DNA of 47,010 nucleotides from a virus, in the IMG/VR virus record IMGVR_UViG_3300036857_000284, positions 1-47,010 of that record; one strand, written 5' to 3'. Shown here piece by piece: positions 26,669-34,036 of this stretch (within the stretch, counting starts at the first letter, position 1; every line of letters begins with the position of its first letter). A program made the translations under genes and the position numbers. The notes under the pieces are model-generated. The model had not been told where the DNA came from. It made no database searches and was given only the letters and a program-made list of their open reading frames with translations.

Positions 26669-27066
26669 AGCCCCTTGCCGCCTTCCTTTGTTCGTTGGTT
26701 TTGCTCGCAACCGCCGCACATGCGGAAAATTTCCTAGTTCATAACGGCTCGCTCATGGCCTTGCGCGCTTTCCCGGGCGGCCGAATCGAGATCAGATACG
26801 TCGAGCCGCGGCCGGGGTTGTGGGACGTGGGAGTGCGGCCCGGGACAATTCTGTTACGAGGACAATGGGTCGGCCCGGTGCTCAACGCCGAGGCGCGGGT
26901 GTTCTCCGCCTTCTGCGGCCCCCTGCCCTATCCTGTACGTGGAGGCGAACAAGGGGCGGTGCTCGTGCTTAATGGCGTTGCTCCCATCGTAGATCCGTAT
27001 TCGTGCGTGCTGATCGGCGGGGCCATCACGGACAACTCGACGCTGATTTTCACACCCGCCCAATAG
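26665..27066 (+). CDS. secreted protein (133 aa)
   Basis: Signal peptide MKPLAAFLCSLVLLATAAHA with cleavage after AHA; the mature part is beta-rich (RIEIRYVEPRPGLWDVGVRPG, PGTILLRGQWVGPVL, GAVLVLNGVAPIV) with two cysteines (SAFCGP, YSCVLI) able to form a disulphide. Similar in style to small periplasmic proteins of unknown role. ATGA-linked to the HTH gene. Confidence 0.65.
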   Translation: MKPLAAFLCSLVLLATAAHAENFLVHNGSLMALRAFPGGRIEIRYVEPRPGLWDVGVRPGTILLRGQWVGPVLNAEARVFSAFCGPLPYPVRGGEQGAVLVLNGVAPIVDPYSCVLIGGAITDNSTLIFTPAQ

Positions 27067-27074
27067 AGGAAAAA

Positions 27075-27299
27075 ATGTTCGTCTCGAAGATTCTGACAAG
27101 CAACCGTTTCGGCGACCATTACTTTATCGCCTATCGCCGAGCGCCGCGCGGTTTCAAATATCGCTGGACTCGCGTGCCGCTGTTCCCGGGCCCGGAGGTC
27201 GAGGTCGAGGCGCATGAGGTGCCCGAACCTATCCGAGAACGAGCCTATGACCTGTTCGAGGGGGACCGCTTGCGCGAGCGCGCAGAGGTGACGCTATGA
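27075..27299 (+). CDS. hypothetical protein (74 aa)
   Basis: Not recognised. FVSKILTSNRFGDHYFIAYR followed by a basic AWARTRV-like region and an acidic loop (PGPEVEVEAHEVPEPI). A strong AGAGGA ribosome-binding site precedes the ATG. It ends by overlapping the next gene's start (ATGA). Confidence 0.5.
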   Translation: MFVSKILTSNRFGDHYFIAYRRAPRGFKYRWTRVPLFPGPEVEVEAHEVPEPIRERAYDLFEGDRLRERAEVTL

Positions 27300-27550
27300 C
27301 CAAACGACGACAGCATGACCGCGTGTGCGCGGGGGCCGACCGCATCCTTGCGGCGATCGAAACCATGAGCGAGCCGGAAGGAAAATCCGCGCTCACGATG
27401 GCAATCATTGCCGTCATCGCAACCACGAGCGGCACCGCCGAGGAACGCCGCGGGCAGATCCGCACGCTGTGCAACATCCTCAACGAAAACCTGTTCGGCG
27501 AGGACGAGCCCGGGATCGAACTCCCCGCCGAACCGCGCACGCTGCAATGA
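27296..27550 (+). CDS. hypothetical protein (84 aa)
   Basis: Not recognised. All helical: DRVCAGADRILAAIETMSEP, LTMAIIAVIATTSGTAEERR and IRTLCNILNENLFGED. Two hydrophobic patches are short for membrane spans, so a helical bundle is more likely. Overlaps the next gene by ATGA. Confidence 0.55.
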   Translation: MTKRRQHDRVCAGADRILAAIETMSEPEGKSALTMAIIAVIATTSGTAEERRGQIRTLCNILNENLFGEDEPGIELPAEPRTLQ

Positions 27551-27816
27551 AAAAGATAGACGAGCTCCGCGGCGACGAGGCCCACGAGGCCGTCGAATGT
27601 GCACAGGAATGCGGGCGCTTGCTCATGGGATTGCCGCCGGAAATTCAGGCCGCCGCCTTGCTCGACCTCGTCGCCACCTATCTCGCGGGATGGCCGACGC
27701 CGGAACGGCAAAAGGTGTTGAATGATTTCCTCGCGCATTTGCCGGGAATGATCGAGGTGAACGAAAGGATCCGGTTCGGCGACGCGGGCCATCCGGAAAA
27801 TAAACGGGAGCATTGA
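27547..27816 (+). CDS. hypothetical protein (89 aa)
   Basis: Not recognised. Helical, with acidic surface (MKKIDELRGDEAHEAVECAQ, PPEIQAAALLDLVATYLAGW, RQKVLNDFLAHLPGMIEVNE). Likely pairs with the preceding 84-aa protein, as both are of similar helical type and tightly coupled. Confidence 0.55.
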   Translation: MKKIDELRGDEAHEAVECAQECGRLLMGLPPEIQAAALLDLVATYLAGWPTPERQKVLNDFLAHLPGMIEVNERIRFGDAGHPENKREH

Positions 27817-27820
27817 CAAC

Positions 27821-27964
27821 ATGATCATGTCGGAAGGCGAACGGCGGTTGCGCAATCTGGAAAATCAAATCAGTCACGCGAGAACCGAACTTGAATATTG
27901 GCAACAGCAACTCGTTCGGTTGCTTGAACGAATGGAACATGAACAGAAACAAGCGGAGGCATGA
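27821..27964 (+). CDS. coiled-coil peptide (47 aa)
   Basis: Short gene: MIMSEGERRLRNLENQISHA followed by a glutamine-rich coiled coil (WQQQLVRLLERMEHEQKQAE). The stop overlaps the region just before the next ATG at 27966 by one base. A GGAG precedes it at about 27808. Confidence rests on the coiled-coil pattern and on the spacing. Confidence 0.5.
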   Translation: MIMSEGERRLRNLENQISHARTELEYWQQQLVRLLERMEHEQKQAEA

Positions 27965-27965
27965 C

Positions 27966-28298
27966 ATGCGACGCGACGACCGCCGAGGACGGGCCGTCAT
28001 TCATGGATTAGAGACTCTGATCGTGGCCGCGCTCGTGGGCGCAATCCTTGCCACGGTTGCCATTCTCAACCGAGCGCACGGCGGCGAAGCGTTCTATGAT
28101 CGGAACGGTTCATTCGCCGGAAGCTCCAGCACGCACGGCAATTCGACGACCTTCACCGACCGCAACGGCCGATTTGACGGCACGGCCATTCGCAACAGCA
28201 ACGGCACGACCTCGTTCTATGACCGCTCCGGGCGGTTCACAGGCTCGGCCTCGCCGACCGGGACGAACAGCAATCCGTTAAGCGGAGGGCGGAAATGA
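27966..28298 (+). CDS. membrane-anchored protein with DRNGRF-type repeats (110 aa)
   Basis: N-terminal anchor (HGLETLIVAALVGAILATVA), then three repeats of a Y/T-DR-(N/S)-G-(R/S)-F motif: FYDRNGSFAGS, FTDRNGRFDGT, FYDRSGRFTGS, separated by serine/threonine/asparagine linkers. Similar repeat proteins are common in Rhizobiales genomes and their phages; the repeat may bind sugar or calcium. The tail is glycine-rich. Probably envelope-facing. Confidence 0.65.
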   Translation: MRRDDRRGRAVIHGLETLIVAALVGAILATVAILNRAHGGEAFYDRNGSFAGSSSTHGNSTTFTDRNGRFDGTAIRNSNGTTSFYDRSGRFTGSASPTGTNSNPLSGGRK

Positions 28299-28543
28299 AA
28301 AGAGATTTCTATTTTGTGCCTCATGCTGTGCAAACGGAGATCATGGCGCTTTCGGAGGAAGCCAAGGCCGATGTGATTTATTGGCTCGCAATTCGAGCAA
28401 TGGCGTCAACCGAAAGTAAATGGATCAATACCTACGGCGAGAACGAAATTGTTCAAATGGTGCGCAAGGGAATCGACGCCATGATTGACGCCCGTCGTAA
28501 GAAGATAAAATATCGGGAAGCCTTAATAAGGGTGCGCCGATGA
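28295..28543 (+). CDS. hypothetical protein (82 aa)
   Basis: Not recognised. Helical, slightly aromatic (KRDFYFVPHAVQTEIMALSE, VIYWLAIRAMASTESKWIN), with a basic end (DARRKKIKYREALIRVRR). Overlaps both neighbours by four bases. Could be a small nucleic-acid binding protein. Confidence 0.5.
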   Translation: MKRDFYFVPHAVQTEIMALSEEAKADVIYWLAIRAMASTESKWINTYGENEIVQMVRKGIDAMIDARRKKIKYREALIRVRR

Positions 28544-28907
28544 CGATGATCGAAGCGCCCACCACGCGCGGCCGCACGATCAAGTTCACGCCTGAACGGA
28601 TCGAGCAAATCAAGAACCTCGTCGAGCGCGGCATGTCAGCATGTTTGGGCCGCCGCAGGCTAATTCCGAGGCGTGAGCATGCGGCGGCCCATTGCGGCCG
28701 AAACTTCCGCCCTTGCCACCGGACAAGGCGGAGGGCAACGGCGATAGGTCATGGAGTCTTGTTCTCCGCCTGCGCGGGAGCGTGCGCGAATTCCCGTTGA
28801 ATTTGTCACGCGAGGAAATGCACGAGCTTGCGCTGCGCTCAATGGTGCGTGGGATCCGGATTTCGGAAGTGATCGGCGAAATCATCCGACAGGAGCTCAA
28901 GAAATGA
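28540..28907 (+). pseudogene. disrupted HTH regulatory gene (two halves in different frames)
   Basis: The first half (28540 onwards) begins MTMIEAPTTRGRTIKFTPER and IEQIKNLVERGMS, a start I know from a conserved alphaproteobacterial phage HTH family in which GMS is followed by a recognition helix. Here the frame turns into arginine-rich nonsense to 28800. A second frame (28692-28907) encodes RLRGSVREFPLNLSREEMHE and MVRGIRISEVIGEIIRQELK, which fits the C-terminal part of the same family. Between them lies an 11-bp inverted repeat GGGCCGCCGCA/TGCGGCGGCCC (28647-28690). I read this as one gene broken by deletion or frameshift; the 3-prime half may still be translated from TTG. Confidence 0.5.
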
Positions 28908-29086
28908 AACGCAAACCACGAAGAATTTGGGCGGCGGCCAGCAAGGTTAGATTCCTGCTTAACAAAATCGAAATCACGCTTTGCGATGAGGACCAACTCA
29001 CTGTCTATATTAGTCCCGACGTTATTGAGGTGACACGCGGCGGTCGAAAAACCATCCGCCGTCTGTTTCACGAGATCGCCCAATGA
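28904..29086 (+). CDS. hypothetical protein (60 aa)
   Basis: Not recognised. Basic start (MKRKPRRIWAAASKVRFLLN), then alternating strands (IEITLCDEDQLTVYISPDV) and a basic end. ATGA overlaps on both sides. Small and beta-rich. Confidence 0.5.
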   Translation: MKRKPRRIWAAASKVRFLLNKIEITLCDEDQLTVYISPDVIEVTRGGRKTIRRLFHEIAQ

Positions 29087-29514
29087 AATTCGCCATCGTC
29101 CGCTGCGGCGAGCACGTCGTCGAATACATCGACGCCGACATGCTCGAACAGGTGTTGACGAAAGCGGGGCTCGCTTCCGGGAGCATTGATTTCGCGACAA
29201 TCCAGCATCCGACCGATGCGGCCTATGGAATCGAAATCGCCGTTTACGAATACGGCCTCTATGCCGACCCCTCTGCGCAAGAATATTTTTCGATAGGCCG
29301 CGCTCTGTTCGCCGGCAATGCCGTGCTGTTCGGCTTCGACGAGGCCGGCAACACGGTTGACATTCCCCTGCATCCGCTGTTTCCGCAATGGTATCGCGAC
29401 GGGCACGACGTCGAGGCCGCCATCCGGGCCGGCAAAATCGACCGGCCGGTGTTCGTGGTCAACGGCGTCATCATGTGGCAATGGCCCGACCGCAAACCGG
29501 ACAACGTACCATGA
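29083..29514 (+). CDS. hypothetical protein (143 aa)
   Basis: Not recognised. Alpha/beta protein (MKFAIVRCGEHVVEYIDADM, VYEYGLYADPSAQEYFSIGR, DEAGNTVDIPLHPLFPQWYR) with a hydrophobic VFVVNGVIMWQWP strand near the end. No signal peptide. Stable and soluble by appearance. Confidence 0.55.
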   Translation: MKFAIVRCGEHVVEYIDADMLEQVLTKAGLASGSIDFATIQHPTDAAYGIEIAVYEYGLYADPSAQEYFSIGRALFAGNAVLFGFDEAGNTVDIPLHPLFPQWYRDGHDVEAAIRAGKIDRPVFVVNGVIMWQWPDRKPDNVP

Positions 29515-29777
29515 TGATCGATCCCGCCGAGGCGCGCCGCATGCTCGTCGCGCTACTGCGCAATCCGAACGATACGCTCCCCGACGTTTCGGCACTCGAC
29601 AGCGACGAGCGCCTGTTCGCGATTCCTACATGCGCCGCGGTCATGATCGAGGAAAGCATCTGCGCGACGGCGGCCTATGACGCCGAGGCGGCGATGCTCG
29701 GCCTCGATTCGCTTGTCCATTCGATGCGCGCGCATGTGGTAGAAATTTGCCAGCGCGAGCGGGCGACGCGACAATGA
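29511..29777 (+). CDS. hypothetical protein (88 aa)
   Basis: Not recognised. Helical (DPAEARRMLVALLRNPNDTL, CAAVMIEESICATAAYDAEA, SLVHSMRAHVVEICQRERAT). Coupled to its neighbours by ATGA overlaps. No motif. Confidence 0.5.
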   Translation: MMIDPAEARRMLVALLRNPNDTLPDVSALDSDERLFAIPTCAAVMIEESICATAAYDAEAAMLGLDSLVHSMRAHVVEICQRERATRQ

Positions 29778-29971
29778 GCAAGCGCGTTCGCATCCGCGCG
29801 GGCACAGGCCGACGTCTCGGTTTCTATATCGTCGAGCTTCACGTTCGCGGAAGATTCAATTCCGAATGGTGGGACACCTTGCGCCTGTTCACGAAGCTCG
29901 AAACCGCGGTCGCATGGTGCGCCGAACAGGGATTCGAGCTTGATAACCCGATAGAGGACGAACATGGTTGA
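29774..29971 (+). CDS. hypothetical protein (65 aa)
   Basis: Not recognised. Basic beta-rich start (RVRIRAGTGRRLGFYIVELH), then WWDTLRLFTKLETAVAWCAE and an acidic end. Small single-domain protein. Confidence 0.5.
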   Translation: MSKRVRIRAGTGRRLGFYIVELHVRGRFNSEWWDTLRLFTKLETAVAWCAEQGFELDNPIEDEHG

Positions 29972-30167
29972 GATCGTCTGCACGTTGCTCGTCGTGCTCG
30001 GCGTCGTGGCCGTGGTGCAAACCATCGTTAAGGCCGTCGTGTCGTGGCGCTTGGCCAAGCTCGCTATCGAGGCCGAGGACCGCCGCAAGCGCGATGGCAT
30101 CCTCGAATGGCGCGACGTCCCGCAGGCCGAAGTCATGCGGGAATGGCCGCACGACCGGAGGCATTGA
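29964..30167 (+). CDS. membrane-anchored protein (67 aa), last gene of the early operon
   Basis: VEIVCTLLVVLGVVAVVQTI is a transmembrane span; the rest (WRLAKLAIEAEDRRKRDGIL) is a charged cytoplasmic helix. Ends 28 bases before the terminator at 30195. Not recognised. Confidence 0.5.
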   Translation: MVEIVCTLLVVLGVVAVVQTIVKAVVSWRLAKLAIEAEDRRKRDGILEWRDVPQAEVMREWPHDRRH

Positions 30168-30194
30168 ACCACAGGTGCCGGCGCGCAAAAGCAA

Positions 30195-30219
30195 AAGGCC
30201 GCCCGGAGGCGGCCTTTTT
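30195..30219. terminator. bidirectional terminator between early and late operons
   Basis: Stem AAGGCCGCC/GGCGGCCTT (30195-30203 and 30208-30216) with a short CGGA loop, T-tract TTTTT on the plus side and A-tract CAAAA on the other, so it works in both directions. It lies exactly between the convergent 67-aa gene and the endolysin gene, preventing collision of the two long operons. Confidence 0.85.
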
Positions 30220-30236
30220 CGTTGCAGGGTAGGCGG

Positions 30237-31871
30237 TCATCTGCGCCGGCGCGAGAACCGGCGCGAGCGCGGCCCCTCGTCGTCGGGGAGGGCGGTTTGC
30301 TCGACCGTCACTGTGACATTGCCCCGGGTCGCGATCGCGACCTTGACCTCGGCGGGCTCGCCGGGTTCGGGTTCCGGGTCGGGCCCGGGTTCGGGTGTCG
30401 TGTCCATGGCTTGCTCCACGTCGATTAGAAAGTCGGCGACCTGTGGAATGATATCGACCTCGTGTCGCCCAATCGGGCCCCAATGCGCGCGCAAGAGACG
30501 CATGCCGATCCCGCTCACGAGGATGGTATAGGCGGGCGAAAATTTCGACAGCCATTGCGAGGCCACGCCATCAGCCCCGCTCCCGTAGTTGTCGAGGTTC
30601 GAGGTTGTCGGCGAGAGTCCTTTCGTGAATGTCTCGCGGAACCCGTTCGGATCCTCCATGTATTCCTCGAACAGGCCCTCAATCTCGTCGGGCGCGCACG
30701 AACGGATGTTGTAGCTCGTTTGCAGTAATCCGGCCTCGCACGTGTCCGGCGACACATTACTCGCACTCATGTCCCTTCCCTCCCAATGCGAACCCGAGCT
30801 TTCCCGCATCGAAAGGCCGGTGATCAGGACAAACAGCGCCCGCAGCGTGTCGACGCCGCCGTCGCCAGTATCAATTTCGGCCTCGCGGAATTCGGCGGCG
30901 AGATAGGCGAGCGCATCCTTGTCCGGATTGCCAAGCGGTTGTGCCATGAGCTCGGTGGCCGCGTCGCCGGCGTGCCATCGCGATAGGGCGAGCGAATAGA
31001 CTTTGCCAAGGCCGGCATATAGTCCGGGAGGGGCACGCCCGCGGTCGGGCCACGAGAACGATTGCAGCGGCGAGTCATCGGCGAGCTCGTTGATGGCGTC
31101 CTCTAGATCTGCACTAAGGCCGGAATCGCCGGCGGCCATGCGCTCGTCGAGCTTGTCGATTTCTGCCCACGTGGCAGGCCCGCATACGCCATCCTTGGCG
31201 AGGCCCATGGCCCCCTGAAATCCCTTCACGCCAGCCTCGGTAACCGGGCCGAACTCGCCATCGGCGGGCAGGCCGAGGGACCGTTGTAATGCCATGACGT
31301 CATCGCCAGAATCGCCCTCGGCGATGGTGCGGCGCGGGGCCGGCGGCAACGGTGCCTCGCGTGGCCAGAAATATCCGATCAGATCGTCCTTGTCGAAATT
31401 GCTCACGCAAACGCAATCGCTTTGATTGCCGCCGCGCAGCGTTATCGATCCATTCGTTTCGCCCTCGTACATGGCGACGTGTCCGCCGCCCTCGCGCACG
31501 AGCACGGCAATACATCCGATGCGTGGCGTGCCGATCTCAACGAAATCCGGATCCGATGCAAAGCTCTGCGCCCATAGAAATTTGTCGGTGTCTTCCGGTT
31601 CACGATAGGGCGGACGATAGCCGGCGACCGTGCAACAGAATGCCGTTGCGAGTCCGCACCACGCGGTTGAGTCGTGTCGATACGATAAACAGTACGCCTC
31701 CATTTCCTCATAGGTCTGCCCGATGATGCGGGCCATGGCGATGATCTTGTCGTTGTCGGCCTCACCCGGAACCTCGGCGAGTCCGGTGATTGCCTTCATC
31801 ACATCGTGCCATGGCGCGCCGCTTCCGGCCGCCCTTGCGCGCAATTCCGCTAACGATTGTCCGGGCTTCAT
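30237..31871 (-). CDS. endolysin: CHAP-like amidase, peptidoglycan-binding and transglycosylase-like domains
   Basis: 544 residues in three parts. Residues 1-170 match the TIGR02594/CHAP-type fold: Cys72 in STAWCGLATAFC and His131 in GGGHVAMYEG, ending TLRGGNQSDCVCV. Residues 183-240 are a PG_binding_1 domain (GDSGDDVMALQRSLGLPADG, FGPVTEAGVKGFQGAMGLAK). Residues 340-400 resemble a lytic transglycosylase, with Glu357 in SMRESSG and SPDTCEAGLLQTSYN. The C-terminus is proline/glutamate-rich and ends in a basic RSRRFSRRRR tail. It cleaves the host wall at the end of infection. No signal peptide is present, so a holin should release it. Confidence 0.85.
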   Translation of the reverse strand: MKPGQSLAELRARAAGSGAPWHDVMKAITGLAEVPGEADNDKIIAMARIIGQTYEEMEAYCLSYRHDSTAWCGLATAFCCTVAGYRPPYREPEDTDKFLWAQSFASDPDFVEIGTPRIGCIAVLVREGGGHVAMYEGETNGSITLRGGNQSDCVCVSNFDKDDLIGYFWPREAPLPPAPRRTIAEGDSGDDVMALQRSLGLPADGEFGPVTEAGVKGFQGAMGLAKDGVCGPATWAEIDKLDERMAAGDSGLSADLEDAINELADDSPLQSFSWPDRGRAPPGLYAGLGKVYSLALSRWHAGDAATELMAQPLGNPDKDALAYLAAEFREAEIDTGDGGVDTLRALFVLITGLSMRESSGSHWEGRDMSASNVSPDTCEAGLLQTSYNIRSCAPDEIEGLFEEYMEDPNGFRETFTKGLSPTTSNLDNYGSGADGVASQWLSKFSPAYTILVSGIGMRLLRAHWGPIGRHEVDIIPQVADFLIDVEQAMDTTPEPGPDPEPEPGEPAEVKVAIATRGNVTVTVEQTALPDDEGPRSRRFSRRRR

Positions 31872-31881
31872 GACGTTTCCC

Positions 31882-32511
31882 TCACCATCCTACGCGCGCG
31901 CCGACCTTGCCGCCCCAATTGCCGAACGGGTCGATGGCGAACCCGGCATAACCCGACGCGCTGCCCCGCAGGCGCATGATTCCCGTCATTCCGAACGCCA
32001 CGGCATTGTCGCCAAAGCCGAACCCGCCCGATATTGAGAACCGCTCATAAGGTTCCAGCCATGCCGGTTGCGCCAAGGCGGAATTGAGCGCGACGATTTC
32101 GCCGAGCTTGACCGACAGGCCGGCCGGCCCTTGCGGTCCCATGGGGCCCTGCGGCCCCGCCGGCCCTTGTGCGCCGGTCGCGCCGGTCGCCCCGGCCGCG
32201 CCGGTGGCCCCTACGGCCCCGCTTGTGCCCGCGGCCCCCACGGCCCCGGTCGCCCCCGTCGCTCCGGTTGCCCCCGTCGCCCCGGGCGGCCCGGGCGGGC
32301 CCGGTTGGCTGGCGCAATTGCGCAAGTCGAGGTTGATATTGTAATTGCCGCCGCCCGGTTGGATGGATGTTCCCGGGCCGAATGTCTGCCCCTGCGGTTG
32401 GCGGGTTGCCGTCCATAGGCCGCATCCGGTCGTCGACCACATCGGAATATTGTCGGCGAGCGCCGGCGTGGCACCAACCGCGATAAACGCCGCGAGAACG
32501 AGCCGCTTCAT
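31882..32511 (-). CDS. exported collagen-like repeat protein (209 aa)
   Basis: Signal peptide MKRLVLAAFIAVGATPALAD, a 40-residue head, then about 57 residues of Gly-X-Y collagen repeats (GPPGPPGATGATGATGA and GPAGPQGPMGPQGPAG), a short coiled-coil, and a C-terminal part (FSISGGFGFGDNAVAFGMTG, GKVGARVGW) recalling the strands of a trimeric autotransporter anchor. Collagen repeats build trimeric fibres. It would be exported to the envelope of the host and may decorate it or alter phage adsorption. Start ATG at 32511 overlaps the upstream TGA. Anchor similarity is visual only. Confidence 0.65.
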   Translation of the reverse strand: MKRLVLAAFIAVGATPALADNIPMWSTTGCGLWTATRQPQGQTFGPGTSIQPGGGNYNINLDLRNCASQPGPPGPPGATGATGATGATGAVGAAGTSGAVGATGAAGATGATGAQGPAGPQGPMGPQGPAGLSVKLGEIVALNSALAQPAWLEPYERFSISGGFGFGDNAVAFGMTGIMRLRGSASGYAGFAIDPFGNWGGKVGARVGW

Positions 32512-32978
32512 TTGTGATGCTCGACGTGCGGGATCGGTTCGGCGGATCCGACCGGCGTAATTGTGCCGGCCACGGCCTCGCCCGCCACGCATTCCACATC
32601 CATCGGCGTGACCAGCGGTCGGGCACCCTCGCCGAGGTCGGCGTCGGCGATCGCCGTGATCTGCACCTGTCCGAGCTTGCCGGCCGCGCGCACAAGCGCG
32701 TTGAACGAATCCTCGGGATCGACCGTCACCGTGGCAATCGTGTCGTCACTCGAATTCCAACGCACGTCGCCGTCGACCTTTGCGGGATTGCCCGCGCCGT
32801 CGACGTAATCGACCTTCACCTGTACTTGCGTATCAACCGCGAGCGTATATGCCATGTCATTTCCCCTTGCTCTGATTGTGAAATTGCCGTGACGCACCGT
32901 GACGAAACAACCGGCTTTGCTCGGCTCGGTGAGGATTTCGAGCGTGCCGCCAAGCTTGAATGCGACCGTCGTCGTCAT
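32508..32978 (-). CDS. Ig-like (bacterial Ig/BIG-type) domain phage protein (156 aa)
   Basis: The main body, AYTLAVDTQVQVKVDYVDGA followed by VRWNSSDDTIATVTVDPED and AAGKLGQVQITAIAD, follows bacterial Ig-like folds often displayed on virions. A N-terminal part of 41 residues (TTTVAFKLGGTLEILTEPS) precedes it in the same frame. The ATG at 32978 overlaps the upstream small gene's stop (ATGA). An internal ATG at 32855 with AAGGGG before it would give a 115-aa protein starting at the Ig fold, so two forms may be made. Confidence 0.6.
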   Translation of the reverse strand: MTTTVAFKLGGTLEILTEPSKAGCFVTVRHGNFTIRARGNDMAYTLAVDTQVQVKVDYVDGAGNPAKVDGDVRWNSSDDTIATVTVDPEDSFNALVRAAGKLGQVQITAIADADLGEGARPLVTPMDVECVAGEAVAGTITPVGSAEPIPHVEHHK

Positions 32979-33100
32979 CCGCGCGCCGCATACCAAATTG
33001 CCATGCCGACCATGATCATGACGATACCGGCCGCGGCATAAATCCACAGGTTCTCGCGGCGGGTTTCGTTGTCGCTTGTTCGTTGTCGGCGTCGCGCCAT
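32975..33100 (-). CDS. 41-residue single-span membrane protein
   Basis: Basic head (MARRRQRTSDNETRRENLW) and one hydrophobic span (IYAAAGIVMIMVGMAIWYAA), with stop overlapping the next ATG (ATGA). Size, orientation and its position 1.1 kb before the endolysin suit a small holin, pinholin or a Rz-type helper, but no family is recognised. A run of G's (GGGGG) precedes the ATG at 33100. Confidence 0.5.
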   Translation of the reverse strand: MARRRQRTSDNETRRENLWIYAAAGIVMIMVGMAIWYAARG

Positions 33101-33145
33101 GTCAGCCCCCGAAAGAAATCGCGTGTGCTCGATTCCCCACATCGG

Positions 33146-33514
33146 TCACCACCGAATCAAGGTACGGCCGGGGCCGGTATAGCCCCGAGAATACACGACC
33201 CAATCCGAAAGCACCTTGAGGTGACGGTTTTCGAGAAATGTGATTTTCTGTTGCCACGTCGTGGCACCGTCGCCGCAATTATTCCACGCCGAAAACGCCA
33301 TTTCGCCGGAAGCAATCCAACGTCCCTCGCCGAGGCGCACGACCTTCGTGATATCACACGTCGCGCGCGAGCTTGCGAGCCGTTGCTTGTCGACTTGCAA
33401 GAAATTGTCGCCTTGCCAGCAAACCGACCGCGAATAAATCAGATATGAACTGTCTAATTGCCAGCGCACAGGATTGCACCACAGGCCGAGCAACAGCGCG
33501 GGAAGCTCCAACAT
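33146..33514 (-). CDS. hypothetical protein (122 aa) with hydrophobic N-terminus
   Basis: Starts MLELPALLLGLWCNPVRWQL, short for a signal peptide and without a proper lipobox, then a beta-rich domain (RSVCWQGDNFLQVDKQRLAS, RWIASGEMAFSAWNNCGDGA, QKITFLENRHLKVLSDWVV) with cysteines at CWQ, TCD and NNCG. Possibly periplasmic. Lies between two membrane-protein clusters in the lysis region. Not recognised. Confidence 0.5.
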   Translation of the reverse strand: MLELPALLLGLWCNPVRWQLDSSYLIYSRSVCWQGDNFLQVDKQRLASSRATCDITKVVRLGEGRWIASGEMAFSAWNNCGDGATTWQQKITFLENRHLKVLSDWVVYSRGYTGPGRTLIRW

Positions 33515-33600
33515 TTTGCCCGAATGTCCCTGTTACGTGCTCTTGCATGGTGCAGCGGCGAGGCAACCGAACCGACAGCCTTGCGCCGCTCAACCTTTAC

Positions 33601-33630
33601 CCCCGGCGCGCGTTGCATCCAGCGCCGGGG
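33601..33630. terminator. strong hairpin after the 133-aa membrane protein
   Basis: Perfect 9-bp stem CCCCGGCGC/GCGCCGGGG (33601-33609 and 33622-33630) with a 12-base loop. Plus-strand tail TTCTTCATCC; on the minus strand no T-tract follows. It stands directly after the minus-strand stop at 33635, inside the late operon, so it may partly reduce expression of the genes beyond it or slow mRNA decay. Confidence 0.45.
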
Positions 33631-33634
33631 TTCT

Positions 33635-34036
33635 TCATCCCGGACATACGGGTGGCATCCACTTCAAAGCGTTTGCTCGACTCCCGAGATATGCACGAAT
33701 GCCGGTTGCCATGCCGGTGACCGCTCGTCGTGGCTGGTCGGTGCTGTCCTTTAACCAGATAGAGAAGATGTGCTTGGTGTGCTCTTTAAGGGCTTCGTCT
33801 ATGCCTTCCAGTACGAGGTCACGAATACGCTCGCGCGTGGCTTCGTCCATACATATTTCCGGCTGGATGATCTGGCTCTCCGCGCTCGCCAGCCCATATC
33901 CGGGCCGTGCTGTTTCATCTTCTTCCCAATTGCCTGTGAGGTAACCATATAGCGCGAGCGCGAACAGCACCGCGAGCACGATCACGACCGTGATCGCCAC
34001 GCGGTGCCCGATCGAAAGATCTTGCAAGCGCCTCAC
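33635..34036 (-). CDS. membrane-anchored protein (133 aa), GTG start; lysis-region candidate
   Basis: Basic head, then one span (IGHRVAITVVIVLAVLFALA), then a helical periplasmic part (DEATRERIRDLVLEGIDEAL). This topology resembles an Rz-like spanin inner subunit, although no Rz1 lipoprotein is nested or adjacent. GTG at 34036 overlaps the upstream TGA. It follows a second membrane protein and precedes the strong hairpin. Confidence 0.55.
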   Translation of the reverse strand: MRRLQDLSIGHRVAITVVIVLAVLFALALYGYLTGNWEEDETARPGYGLASAESQIIQPEICMDEATRERIRDLVLEGIDEALKEHTKHIFSIWLKDSTDQPRRAVTGMATGIRAYLGSRANALKWMPPVCPG

